From Lactarius indigo (Eukaryota; Basidiomycota; Agaricomycetes; Russulales; Russulaceae): 64,000 bases of DNA. A model generated the notes under the pieces. The model was not told where the DNA came from, made no database searches, and was given only the letters and a program-made list of their open reading frames with translations. Positions 1 to 11,156 of this stretch are shown here, in pieces. The stretch lies in contig JAFKAC010000004.1 in the NCBI GenBank assembly GCA_025766275.1, positions 992,001 through 1,056,000 on the forward strand, in the 5' to 3' direction. The stretch's first letter is position 1. Each line of letters begins with the position of its first letter. The translations under genes were made by a program, and so were the position numbers.

Positions 1-32
1 ACAATTGGCCTGACGTTTTCTTACATATATAG

Positions 33-394
33 GTCTGTACTTCAAGCTGCACGGGACACACAGACCAAACAGTATGAAAAGAGCGGAAGCTCTCGTCTCT
101 ATCGGCCGCAGCATGCCCAAGGCCACCGGCAGCAACGAGGGTGGACGCAGCGAGGCTCAGCAAAGTCAGGAGATGATCGATGCACCTCGTCTCAGTTCGA
201 ATGGTGGATTTATTCACCCTTCGCATACATTTGTTCCCAGTGTGTACGGTCTACCGCCGCTTGGCTCCGCGCTCAGTCCAGGCACGGGGTTGAGTGGCAC
301 GCTTGCAGGGCACGCTGCGGACAAATATTCTTTCCACGTTCCTACAAGCTACATCAGAAGTGGCGCTCCCAACCATACTCACTCTCCTTTGTAG
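33..394 (+). CDS. C-terminal exon of a GATA-type zinc-finger protein (partial)
   Basis: After an acceptor (tatatag) ending at base 32 the frame reads GLYFKLHGTHRPNSMK. This is the second half of the fungal GATA zinc finger, normally preceded by CNAC; the codon for the G is split by the intron. The first two finger cysteines and all upstream exons lie outside the window. About 100 low-complexity residues rich in Ser, Gly, His and Pro follow to a TAG at 392-394, as is usual for GATA-factor tails. Fungal GATA factors bind GATA sites in the nucleus and control nitrogen, iron or light responses; which class this is cannot be decided from the fragment. The basic stretch that usually follows the finger is weak here. 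Family call is seen in sequence; role is known only for the family. Confidence 0.72.
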
Positions 395-399
395 GTGGT

Positions 400-3330
400 T
401 GGTCGCAGGATATGGTCCTGCGTGTTGGGTGCGCTCGCGCGCGTAACGCCTCGCCGTCGGGACGAGACCGCACACCCCAAGTTCCTGAGGCTGTGTGGAT
501 GCATACGAGCGGGTAGAGGTACCCCTACACAGAAATGTAAGGAATTAAAGTAAAAGGTTGGGACAATGAAATCCAGAGCCATCTAGTGCTATATATAGGC
601 TTCATACTAGGCTGTTATACCCGTGGCGATATGAAACACATCCTTCATGAAAAAACCCCAAAGCCCCTTTCCGGACACGTAGCCGTTTCATGTGGAAAAG
701 GTGGTCTAAAATCCCGTTCCCGGAGGAATAAGGAAGAGCGTTTTCCCACCTGGGTGTTTTCTTGATCCTTTTTCATTACTGGAGTACAGGTCCGAGACAC
801 AGACCAGACGTAGTGAAGAACCAGCTACACTTATGAAACACGATTGTCCTAGAGGTGGCCCCGAAGCGTCAATAGAAAGAGACGAGAGGGAGAATTTCGT
901 AGCAAAGGGGGAACCGCGTGGGTACCCCTGCGAACATACTACATAAGCCGAAGCGAGCATATATCTGCGTGTCAGGCACTCAAGGATATTAGTTCGAACG
1001 CGAAGAACGACTCAAAGGGAAAACAAACCCTCGTTTCACAGAACCCTAGTCAGGTTCGGTGGCACATCCAGGGGCAGACTGGTTTCAGGGTGCGCGTGAA
1101 CTGGATGAATTCTCATAACCTGGTGAGAATGGGCATACGAAATGCGGGGTTTTGTGAGAGGTTTTCCGATGCGAATCAGGTCGATGGACCGGAACTTTGG
1201 GCAGATATTCAATTAGGGCGATCGTTGATACTAGTAAGGCAAATGTTGGATCATGGTGGGCACACCCCAAAGACGCGCGAAGCAGCTTGTCGCCGTCGGG
1301 ATCACAGTGGCCCGACGGAGCAGTTCCTCACGTGGGAAAAGCCACGGCCCGGGTGCACAGCGATCGACACTGAGTCTGATCCGGGTCGGTCCAACCAATA
1401 GCGCCGGCCCTCACCGCAGCAGAAGAAGCTATGGAACTGCATATAGAAGAGAGAGGAGTAGATGTAAGAGAATACTAGGTGTGATATACTGATCCATCGG
1501 TAACGTCAAGCATCAAGAAACCTCCACTGCATTACGCAAGACACTCTATTCCAGTCGCTCGTCGTAGCAGCCCGCGCGATCTTCGTCCCAGCATTCGTCC
1601 TCTTCACCCTATCGGCAATATATATACTCTACATTATTATCCTCGGCCGTATCCGCGCCTATCGTTCTCCGCTCCAGAACGTTCCCGGGCCAAAAGAAGC
1701 ACAACGGCTCAGTGGCGACTTTGCGACATGCAAGAACCAGATTCGTCACGTTTGCAAGAGGAGTGGGTGAGGACTTATGGGCATGTGGTGAAGTACCATT
1801 CTCGTTTCGGGGTGCGCGCGCGTTTCCCTATTCCCCCCTTTTCATTTGAATCACGTTCAACGTATGAGGCTTGTAGACGGTTAGGCCCCTGACTGTCGAC
1901 CCAGTCGCCAATGCGTATATTCTTCAGAACAGCGAAATATTCCAAAAGTCAGACTTTTTGAAATTCAGTTTGGGTACCTTCACGGGAAGGGGTACACAAT
2001 AGTCCATTCTTGCGTCTGACTTACGGTGCCCTGATGATTATTTTCACTGTAGGCCCCTTATTTGTGGAAGGTGGGATATGTTCCACGATCATCAGTTTTC
2101 AGTTCTTATTCGTAGTCTTTTTCAGGGCCCCAGCATAGGAAGCAGGTATGTTGATGCATTTCTCCTTAGAACAGGGCTCACCATCGTATTTTGTTTAGCG
2201 TAAGGTCATGTTGTGCCCTCTTGATCGAGATTTTCGAAAGAGATTGTAATATGTTTGTGTTCAATTCAGAATCCCGCCTTTGGTCCTGCTCAAGTACGAA
2301 AATTCGCGTCGTTGTTCCTCGAGAAGTCATTAGAGGTAAGCACTTTCAAGAGAGAAGCTGGGCTCTCGATTCGACGCTGACAATTCTGCACTGCAGCTTC
2401 GCGATATTTGGGCGGATCTAATCACCGAGTCGACACGAAAATATGGAAAACTGGGCTTCAATGCTTTCATCTGGCCGAACAAAGTCACGCTTGACATCAT
2501 TGGGCTGGCCGGTGACTCACTTTCTGTTAAATGATGTGCTCCATTGCCCATTCTGTATCCCAAACAGGATTTAATTTAATTACGCCTTCAACTCGTTACA
2601 CTCACCTGACGAAAACCAAAACGAACTCTACGAGTCCATTCGTTCCATGTTTGTGGCCAAAGTGGGTGAATTCACGTTCATACTCCAACTATTCTTTCCT
2701 CTCTTTCGTCACATCGTAAGTTTGTATTTTTTCGAAGGTTAAAGGACTATACGTGACGTTCTTCATCAGCCAACTGCACGTTCCCGTTCTTTCAACTGCT
2801 CGTTAGAGGTCATTCAACAAATTGGTTCTCAGCTTATTCAAGACAAGAAAGCCGCCGTGCTTGCTTGGATGGCCCTGGGGTCGTAGAAAAGCACGACGTG
2901 CAGGGACATGACTTGCATCAAGTCAAACATAGCCAGTGATATGCCAGAAAGCATGCGCATGAGCGACGAGGAAATCCTGTCGCGTGAGTGCCTTCTTCCT
3001 TCTCGGCTGAAATCCTCCGCTCGGCTCAATGGGTTGATCTTGCGATCTTAGAGGTGCCCACGTTCCTCTTAGCCGGACACGAAACTTCGAGGTAGGCGCT
3101 ATTACCTAGATCGTGTTTAGATATATGTCACTTTCTGTCGCACGGTAGCACGGCTATTGCCTGGACGCTGTTCGTACTTTCGTGCCATCCCGTGGCCCAG
3201 ACGACGCTCCGTGCAGAACTGCGCACGTGCCCAACCGACATGCAACGATGGATCAATTGAACGCGCTCGAGTGACTCAAGGAAGATCTGGATTCCGTCGA
3301 AATTGTTCTTCGGCGCCACTCGGCCAAGCG
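400..3330 (+). repeat. Left copy of a segmental duplication (upstream region plus P450)
   Basis: This stretch matches 7610-10090 along most of its length. Matching landmarks include the block with GGTACCCCTA near 515 and 7725, the CTGTTTCATGTGGAAAA-like block near 690 and 7890, the GGGCAGATATT block near 1200 and 7990, and then the P450 exons. Bases 400-1533 hold no gene I can support; they are the duplicated upstream and promoter region. The left copy carries many small indels relative to the right one, so the event is not recent or this copy has drifted without constraint. Confidence 0.8.
1534..3330 (+). pseudogene. Decayed, 3'-truncated cytochrome P450 copy
   Basis: Exon by exon this matches the intact P450 at 8319-10745 but is broken in several ways. 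The start codon is ACG (1534-1536) where the intact copy has ATG. One base is missing near 1722-1729, which shifts the frame after the PGP hinge. The exon near 2850-2935 has lost a stretch after the GCCGTGCTTGCT block and a second stretch after GACATGACTTGC. The K-helix region near 3250-3300 carries an in-frame stop. Similarity ends at about 3300-3330, before the ERR-triad Arg and the heme-binding Cys loop, so no active enzyme is possible. The I-helix motif AGHETS is still readable near 3075. Confidence 0.9.
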
Positions 3331-4208
3331 ATTAATACTCTGCAACCCAGGAATAGCGTACGCTCCACACCCCGCACATGTAGACAAAATGGCAAGGGGT
3401 GCGATTGATGTGAGATACTGAACCGCATTTCTTCCGCGTGAAGGCCTCATGCGGAACAGCCTTTTCGGACATTAAGCTCAGGTATTTCATAAAGATTGCC
3501 AAAACCCCATTTCTGGAAGAATATGGAAATGTCAATCTTCGTGTTTGCCGAGACGTTTTCTGATGGAAAGGTGTTCGGGCTCAAGCTCAAGCCTCGAGGT
3601 CGAGGCTGGTCAAATTAAGGTACACCAGTCCTTGGGGCGACGAACCTGAGCCAGCGGACTGGGCGACCGGCGCACGATGTCTTGGATATTTTTTTACGTG
3701 TTTTCTTACAGTAGTCAGTCACAGTGATGAAATATACATTAGGGAAATATTGGTACGATTAAAGAAATTGCTGGATCACGGTACGACACAAGGAAGACAC
3801 GCATCTACTAGAGTACGACATCAGCTAGATAACTCAAGAGATAACTTGTTGCCCTACTGTATAGCAATGCGGTGCTTGATGCGGTGGACCGCCAGGCCAG
3901 CCTCCTGGCCCTTGACCCGTTCCCAAATATGCTCTAAATCATGTTCAGCTGATCAGGCGGTGTAATCACGGCCTTATCATGTTCTTAATTCTACATAAGT
4001 AACATAACTTGGAGGATATGCCAGCACCATCTACCCGTTCGTTATCCCCCCATGCACTCTGAGTCTCCAGAGTAGGTTTTCTAGCGTCTTCGATGCTCTT
4101 CCGCTGGGGGTGACAGTCAATTTCGCAGACCTCTCAATAGGCGTACCCATCCCCGATATGTAACACCCCCCAATCCAGGTACCACACCTGGGGAATACCT
4201 TAGAAGAG
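3331..4208. other. Intergenic stretch between the dead P450 and the F-box pair
   Basis: No supported gene. Short open frames (for example 3750-3965) show no family features. The right part may hold the 5' exon of the following F-box gene: a donor-like GAG|GTACGT occurs at 4206-4214 and a branch-like CTAAC at 4247-4251, but no convincing start codon was found. Confidence 0.5.
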
Positions 4209-4270
4209 GTACGTCTCTAGACCCTCGCCAATACCTACCCTCTCGCTAACCATTGTTTCTTCTCGACAAG

Positions 4271-5658
4271 CCGCGACGATCGGGGAGCTTTCCGACAAAT
4301 TGCTTCTGAAAATATTTCGTTATTATCTGGATGACTCTCCACGATTTTGGGTTAGGCTAGTGCACGTATGTCGCAAATGGCGACGTATCATATTTGCGTC
4401 TGAACGGATTCTACACCTTCAACTGTTCTGTACGCACGGCACGCCTGCACTAAACACTCTAGATTGCTGGCCCGCCCTACCTATCGCCGTGCAGTACGCT
4501 CCCCATCCGCCCACTCCCGGGGACGATGACAACATCTTGGTTGCACTAAAGCACTCTGATCGCGTTAATTCCATCAACCTCACCGTCACGAGCTCGCTCC
4601 TGGAGAAGTTATCCGCCATCGAGGGGCCGCTTTCGGGACTAGAAGACCTCGCTCTTCTGTCTCGGGATAGCGTGCAATTGACCCTTCCCAGCGCTTTTCA
4701 GTGGGGCCCACGCCTCCGTACTCTGCACTTGACTAGGATCGCCGTTCCCTCACTCCCGAAGCTCCTTTATCCTTCCACGGGTCTCGTAGATCTTCAGCTC
4801 CATAACATTCCTGATTTTGAGCATTTTTTCCCAAATGCGTTCGCAGGTGCCTTACACAAGATGACCCAACTCGAAACACTTTCACTCCATTTCCATTCCC
4901 TCCTTATCCACCAAAACTTGCCTCCACATCCAACTAAACGCTTTGTTCTCCCTTCGCTCACGTGCCTCAAGTATCAAGGAACCAGCGAGTATTTGGACAG
5001 CTTAGTGGCTAAAATCGATGCACCTCGTCTCGCGGACATTGGGATCACATTCTTTAGCCGACCCAAGAAGCGACCCAAGATTCATGCTTCCGAACTCGGC
5101 CGATTTATCCACCGGATAGAGGCGCAGAGGGCACATCGTCGAGCACATATTCTATCTTCTGAACGCGCCATCTCTATCTCCTTTACCCAACCAGAGGCCC
5201 CTCCGCGCATTGAGCTGCAAGTAACCTGTGAGCTATTAACTCGGCAATTGTCATTTATGGCTCAGATCTGCAATGGGTTATCTACTTTCCTTCTTGGCGT
5301 GGAAGATCTAGGCATCTGTACGACGCGACAAACAAGTGGGCAGGACGACAGAGACCGTAAAAGATGGCCGAAGTTAATCCGCCCTTTCAGAGGTGCAAAA
5401 TGGGTTTACGTAGATGGCGACCACTCGACAAACATCCTGCTTTCTTTGCAACGCTCAATAATGCGGCATGAAGCTGTGCTACCGGCCCTGCATAAACTCT
5501 GTGTGCGAGAACCTGAGCCGCATGACGAGCCTTTGCGGGAGGCAGTGATGTCACTAATGGTATCTCTCCGACTCTCTGGTCGCACCATTGGAGTGGAATA
5601 TGAACGACCGTCGACCAGCAAATTTCATGGGACAGGTACAACTTTCGTCCGATGCTAG
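4271..5658 (+). CDS. F-box / leucine-rich protein, first of a tandem pair (5' end unresolved)
   Basis: The N-terminal part reads LSDKLLLKIF, then a WVRLVHVCRKWRRIIF-like segment, which is an F-box: a Leu/Pro-rich first helix followed by a V-C-R-x-W-R helix. F-box proteins dock on Skp1 in SCF ubiquitin ligases. About 400 residues follow with irregular leucine-rich segments such as LRTLHLTRIAVPSLP and LETLSLHFHSL, the likely substrate-binding part. The frame is open upstream to 4204 without an ATG. I therefore place an intron at about 4209-4270 (donor GTACGT, branch CTAAC, acceptor ACAAG) and begin the annotated exon at 4271; the first exon is not identified. The gene is a clear paralogue of the next gene, which starts 18 bp after this stop. 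If no first exon exists, it is a 5'-truncated pseudogene. Confidence 0.7.
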
Positions 5659-5676
5659 TTTTCGCTACACGCTAAC

Positions 5677-7020
5677 ATGGTCGGAACAGAACCTTTTTCT
5701 CAGCAAGTCACGGTTGAGATCCTCCCCGAAGATGTGCTTCTGAAAATATTTCGTCAATTCCTGTATGCCTCTCCTCAATCTTGGCCTACGCTCGTGCACA
5801 TATGCCGAAGATGGCGACGGATCGTATTTACATCGCCTCTGGGTCTAGATCTTCGAGTTTACTGCACGTATGGAACTCCCGTCTTGAAGTCCTTAGATTG
5901 CTGGCCGGCCCTGCCTATCGTCATACTTTACGGGAAGCATCCAAACCTCGACCCCCCTTCCCCCGAAGACGAGGACAACATCATGGCAGCACTGAGACAC
6001 GCTGATCGCGTTAGCTCCATTAGCCTCACAATCACGAGTTCTCTCCTGGCAAAGTTATCCACCGTCAAAGAGCCATTATTGGAATTGGAAGAGCTCATCC
6101 TTCAACCCTTGAATAACGTGCAGCTAACCCTCCCCAGCACTCTCCGGTGGGGCATACGCCTGCATAGTCTTCACTTGACCAGAATTGCCATTCCCGCACT
6201 CCCACACCTCCTTTCTCTGTCCACAGATCTCGTGGATCTTCAGCTCCATGAGATCCCGAATGTTGGGTATTTTTCCCCAGATGCGTTTGCCGATGCCCTA
6301 TCCGGGATTGCCCAACTTGAAACACTCTCACTCCATTTCCTTTCCCTCCCCTCCCGCCGAAACTACCTCCGCTTGCCTCCACCGCCAGAGGAGCGCGTTG
6401 TTCTCCCTGCTCTCACGTCCTTCAAATATCGAGGGACTAGCAAGTATTTGGACAGCTTCGTAGCCAGAATCGATGCACCTCATCTAGGGAAAATCGGTAT
6501 TACGTTCTTTAGCCAGCCCACGATGGACACTTCGCAACTTGGCCAATTCATCAACCGGATAGAAATGCTGGAATTATCTAGCCGAGCAAACATCGTCACC
6601 TCCGACCATGCCATTTCTATCTCCTTCATCAACTCGAGCGCTTCTACACCTCTACAATTACAAATCTCATGCAATCAGTTAGACTGGCAGTTGTTCTCCA
6701 TAGCTCAAGTCTGTGGCCAATTTTCCCCATTCCTATTCCGTGTAGCAGATCTAGGCATCAATTCGATGTGGTCCTCAAGTAAGCAGGCCGACGTGGATGA
6801 TGAAAAATGGCTGGAATTTGTCCACTTATTCGGCGGCGCAAGAGACTTTTGGGTGGCCGACGTGCCAGTGCCAGTAACAGTTATCTCGAGGGCTTTGGGA
6901 GAGGCTTTCGCAAGAATGCCCATAACGAAAACATGTTTTAAATGCAATTATACTGATGAGTCGATACATCTTAGCGACGCCAAGGGTAAACCCATTTGCT
7001 TCCTTTGTTGTAAGTCTTGA
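5677..7020 (+). CDS. F-box / leucine-rich protein, second of a tandem pair
   Basis: A single open frame of 447 residues begins at ATG 5677. The F-box lies at residues ~13-50 (VEILPEDVLLKIF, then LVHICRRWRRIVF). Leucine-rich segments follow that align with the upstream paralogue, for example LHSLHLTRIAIPALP and LETLSLHFLSLPS. Both genes share the CWPALPI and DRVSSI/DRVNSI segments. The last ~30 residues differ sharply from the paralogue: they carry CFKC and CFLCC, two close cysteine pairs about 25 residues apart, resembling a small zinc-binding hairpin. A GTAAGT at 7010-7015 could be a donor that would add or replace the last residues. Target and pathway are unknown. Confidence 0.78.
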   Translation: MVGTEPFSQQVTVEILPEDVLLKIFRQFLYASPQSWPTLVHICRRWRRIVFTSPLGLDLRVYCTYGTPVLKSLDCWPALPIVILYGKHPNLDPPSPEDEDNIMAALRHADRVSSISLTITSSLLAKLSTVKEPLLELEELILQPLNNVQLTLPSTLRWGIRLHSLHLTRIAIPALPHLLSLSTDLVDLQLHEIPNVGYFSPDAFADALSGIAQLETLSLHFLSLPSRRNYLRLPPPPEERVVLPALTSFKYRGTSKYLDSFVARIDAPHLGKIGITFFSQPTMDTSQLGQFINRIEMLELSSRANIVTSDHAISISFINSSASTPLQLQISCNQLDWQLFSIAQVCGQFSPFLFRVADLGINSMWSSSKQADVDDEKWLEFVHLFGGARDFWVADVPVPVTVISRALGEAFARMPITKTCFKCNYTDESIHLSDAKGKPICFLCCKS

Positions 7021-7609
7021 TTTCCGTTTAATTTCCTTTCACTCCTCCATAGAGTGTCCATCCATGTATCGGATGTCGACTACACACACACGCACACACC
7101 AAGCAATGCTTGTGTCGCACCGGCACCCTGAGGCTGGGTCCGGTTTTCTCTTCCTTCATATCTCATTGCCTCGGCTACTCTGACATGCATTGGCCACCCT
7201 CTCTTATACGCACATATGCTCACCATGATCTTACAGCGATACCCACAACGCCTGTCAGTATACGACTTTAGGGATACAGGCGGGGTTTAAATGGGCACCT
7301 TGATGACCACGCTGAATTTCTTTCCCACAAAAGTACTATCCTTAGTCCACTGTTGCAACACGTTTGTAGATATACGCGTAGTTCTACATCAACACATCCG
7401 ATTTTAGCGATTATTTGACCAATGGAAAGCCTACCTTCTCCACTACAAAATGATGTCCTAGATCGTCCAAAGATGTTGTGGTTAAAACTCGCTAGAGAAC
7501 GACTTTTGAAGGGTTATTTCTGGGCAATAACTGTCACATTTGGTCACGACGGCAAATTGAAGCCCAGATTCGGCACAACTGGAGCGCGACTCTAGGACCG
7601 AACTCGACA
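7021..7609. other. Intergenic stretch, no gene seen
   Basis: It holds a short CA-rich microsatellite at about 7083-7100 and no recognisable gene. It ends where the right copy of the segmental duplication begins. Confidence 0.5.
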
Positions 7610-10090
7610 GCTGGTGAGATGGTTCAACGTTCACTGACCTTGTGCATTCACACATGTAATGCCTCACCATCAGGACAAGACCGCACATCTAAAGCTCAAG
7701 TGCAGATGCAGACGAGAGGGTGGAGGTACCCCTATACAGGACATAAAGTAAAATGTCGTGACAGTGAAATGCAGGGCTATGTGTATATAGGTTCCCTACT
7801 AAGCAATTATGCCTACGGAAATACTACAGTACAGTATGAAACAACCACATTCTTCGTGAACCCCCCCAACTCCTTTCGGACATAAAGCTGTTTCATGTGG
7901 AAAAAAATGGTCCAAAATCCGGGTGTTTGTATGAGGTTTTCAGATTGAATCAGGTCGGCGGACCAGCACACGATGGACCGGGACTCTGGGCAGATATTTA
8001 ATTAGGGCGATCATTGATACGGATATGGCAAATGTTGGATCGTAGTGGGCACACCAAAGACGGGCGAAGCAGCTTGTTGCCGTCGGGATCACAGTGGCCC
8101 GACGGAGCAGTTCATCACGTGGGAAAAGCCGACGGCCCGAGTCCACAGCGATCGACACTGAGTCTGATCCGGCTCGGTCCAACCAATAGCGCCGGCCCTC
8201 ACCGCAGCAGAAGAAGCTATGGGACTCCATATAGAAGAGAGAGGGGGTACATATAAGAGAATAGGTGCGATATACTCATCCATCGGTAACGTCAACATCA
8301 AGAAACCTCCACTGTATTATGCAAGACTCTCTATTCCAGTCGCTCGTCGTAGCAGCCCGCGCGATCTTCATCCCAGCATTCGTCCTCTTCGCACTATCGG
8401 CGACATATATACTCTACGTTATTATCCTCGGCCGTATCCGCGCCTATCGTTCTCCACTCCAGAACGTTCCCGGGCCAAAAGAAGCACACTGGCTCAGTGG
8501 CGACTTTGCTGACGTGCAAGAACCAGATTCGTCGCGTTTGCAAGAGGAGTGGGTGAGGACTTATGGGCATGTGGTGAAGTACCATTCTCGTTTCGGGGTG
8601 CGTGCATTTCCCTCCTTTTCATTTGAATCTTCGTTCAACGTATGACGCTCGCATCACAGACGGTTAGACTCCTGACCGTCGACCCCGTCGCTATTGCGTA
8701 TATTCTTCAGAATAGCGAAATATTCCAGAAGTCAGACTTTTTGAAATTCAGTTTGGGTACCTTCACGGGAAGAGGTACGCAATAGTCCATTCTTGCGTCT
8801 GACTTGCAGTGGCCTGATGATTATTTTCACTGTAGGTCTTTTATTTGTAGAAGGTGGGATATGTTCCACGATCATCAGTTTTCGGTTCTAATCCATAGAC
8901 TTTTTCAGGGCCCCAGCATAGGAAGCAGGTATGTCGATGTATTTCATCCCAGAACAGGGCTCACCGTCGTATTTTTGTTTAGCGTAAGGTCATGGTGAGC
9001 CGTCTTGATCGCGATTTTCGAAAGAGATTGTAATGGATGTGTATTCAATTCAGAATCCCGCCTTTGGTCCTGCTCAAGTACGAAAATTCACGTCGTTGTT
9101 CCTCGAGAAGTCATTGGAGGTAAGCTCTTTCAAGAGCGAAGCTGGGCTCTCGATACGACGCTGACAATTCTGCAGCTTCGCGATATTTGGGCGGATCTAA
9201 TTACCAAGTCGACACGAAAAGATGGAAAACTGAGCTTCAATGCTTTCGTCTGGCTGAACAAAGTTACGCTTGACATCATTGGGCTGGCTGGTGACGAACC
9301 TTCTGTTTGATGATGTGCGCCGTCGCCCATTCTCTGTCCCAAACAGGATTCAATTACACCTTCAACTCGTTGCACTCGCCTGACGAAAACCAAAACGAAC
9401 TCTACGAGTCCATTCGTTCCATGTTCATGGCCAAAGCGGGGGAATTCATGTTCGTACTCCAACTATTCTTTCCTCTCTTTCGTCCCATCGTAAGTTTGTG
9501 CTTTATCCGAAGGAGAAAGGAATATAGATGACCCACTTTTTCAGCCAACTGCACGTTCCCGTGCTCTCAATCGCTCGTTAGAAGTCATACGACGAATTGG
9601 TTCTCAGCTTATTCAAGACAAGAAAGCCGCCGTGCTTGCTGAACTCAACTTAGATGGCTCTGGGGTCGTAGAAAAGCACGACGTGCAGGGACATGACTTG
9701 CTCAGTCTATTAATCAAATCGAACATAGCCAGCGATATGCCAGAAAGTATGCGCATGAGCGACGAGGAAATTCTGTCGCGTAAGTGTTTGCCCGCATCCT
9801 TCGACTCAATGGGCTGATCTTGCGATCTTAGAGGTACCCACGTTCCTCTTGGCCGGACACGAAACTTCGAGGTCGGTGCTATCACCTAGACCGCGTTTAG
9901 ACACATCTCACTTTTTGTCGCACATAGCACGGCTATCGCCTGGACGCTGTTCGCGCTTTCGTGCCATCCTGCAGTTCAGACGACGCTCCGTGCGGAACTG
10001 CGCACATGCCCAACCGACATGCCAACGATGGATCAGCTGAACGCGCTCCCGTACCTCGAAGGTGTCGTACGCGAGGTACTGCGCCTCTAT
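7610..10090 (+). repeat. Right copy of the segmental duplication
   Basis: Partner of 400-3330. Bases 7610-8318 are the duplicated non-coding upstream region and promoter of the intact P450; the rest is P450 coding sequence. The duplicated similarity stops near 10090 only because the left copy is truncated. Confidence 0.8.
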
Positions 10091-10745
10091 GCACCTGTAT
10101 CAGCCACGCAGCGCATCGCAGTGCACGACGCGGAGATCCCGCTGCAAAAGCCGTTCAAGGATAACCGCGGTATCACGCAGAGCTCGATCCGGTGCGTACG
10201 ACTAAAAAAAAAATCCAAAGTTCGCTCAAAATGAAATGACGGCGTTGTCTACTAGGGTGTCCAAGGGAGACTCTGTTGCCATCCCTATTCGCCTGTTGAA
10301 TCGGTCGACGGAGATATGGGGCGAAGATGCTAATGAATTCAGGTATGTGGCCGTCTCTTGCCTTATTGAGTGTAACATGACGCGCGCTACGTATGGTCAG
10401 GCCTGAGCGATGGGAGAGCGTACCGGAAGCGGCGCACGCGCTCCCGAGCGTGTATGGCCACTTGGTGACGTTCATCGCCGGCGCACATTCTTGCATCGGC
10501 TATCGCTTCTCCGTCGTCGAGTGCGTGATGTTCATGTGCCGCGCGCGATGTAACTCATTCGTAATCACGATTGTAGGATCAAAGCGCTCTTGTTCACGTT
10601 GGTGCGCGGGTTCGAGTTCGAGCTGGCGCTGCCGGCGGAAGATATCGTGCGTAGGACTTCAATCGTCGGTCGCCCTGTGGTTGCGTCGAATCCTGCTGCG
10701 GGACCGCAACTGCCGCTGCTGATCCGGCCGGCGAACTTGGACTAG
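8319..10745 (+). CDS. Cytochrome P450 monooxygenase, intact, 14 exons, 560 residues
   Basis: Membrane-anchored heme monooxygenase. Joining 8319-8597, 8660-8774, 8836-8853, 8909-8928, 8983-8994, 9054-9119, 9176-9290, 9347-9489, 9545-9779, 9832-9871, 9928-10191, 10256-10342, 10401-10520 and 10577-10745 at GT-AG borders gives 1683 nt with no stop before TAG. The N-terminus is a hydrophobic anchor (residues ~5-35) followed by the hinge NVPGPK. The I-helix reads LLAGHETSS (oxygen-activation Thr), the K-helix EVLR gives the ExxR pair, PERW supplies the third ERR residue, and FIAGAHSCIG is the heme-ligand loop with its axial Cys. Exons 3, 4 and 5 are only 18, 20 and 12 nt. The start matches the conserved duplicate, where it has mutated to ACG. 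CYP family and substrate cannot be named. The neighbour MFS1 is convergent, 411 bp away. Confidence 0.94.
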
Positions 10746-11156
10746 GCCCTTTCGGTATTCCGCCTTCACAGGTTATCTGGTACCGGTTTGAGCGTTACGT
10801 AGGGGGAGGGTACACTACTACTCATAATGGACACCTTCAGGGCGACGTTAGGCAGAGCTTGAAGACAAGCTTTTCGATCCGGGATTAGGGGATGAAGAAC
10901 GCCGGTATCCATCAGTATTTATTCTTCCCCATAATGTTTCAACCACATCGACTAAATTGTAGATGAAATTGAATGCCCCACGGTCCACACTAGCCCAGTC
11001 AGGCTGTATGTAGCGCATCACTGCATCACCGTTCACCAGTAGAAACAAACCAATCAATAAACGTCAATGTCGCGCAAGTCCAGGATAGTCTGTGACTAAA
11101 TGTACATACCAAACATCAACTGGGCCTCTATCCATCTAGTGTTATCTCTAAACTAC
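10746..11156. other. Convergent intergenic region between P450 and MFS1
   Basis: 3' flanks of both genes. The part after the P450 stop (to about 10860) has degraded relatives at 31.62-31.72 kb and 34.72-34.80 kb, which links those sites to the P450 stubs there. No gene seen. Confidence 0.6.

Noticed and set aside
251..582. Minus-strand frames near the left edge
   Set aside because: They overlap the GATA-protein exon and a duplicated non-coding segment; the equivalent frame is not kept in the other copy.
3750..3965. 71-codon plus frame as first exon of the F-box gene
   Set aside because: No splice combination joins it in frame to the F-box exon with good borders.
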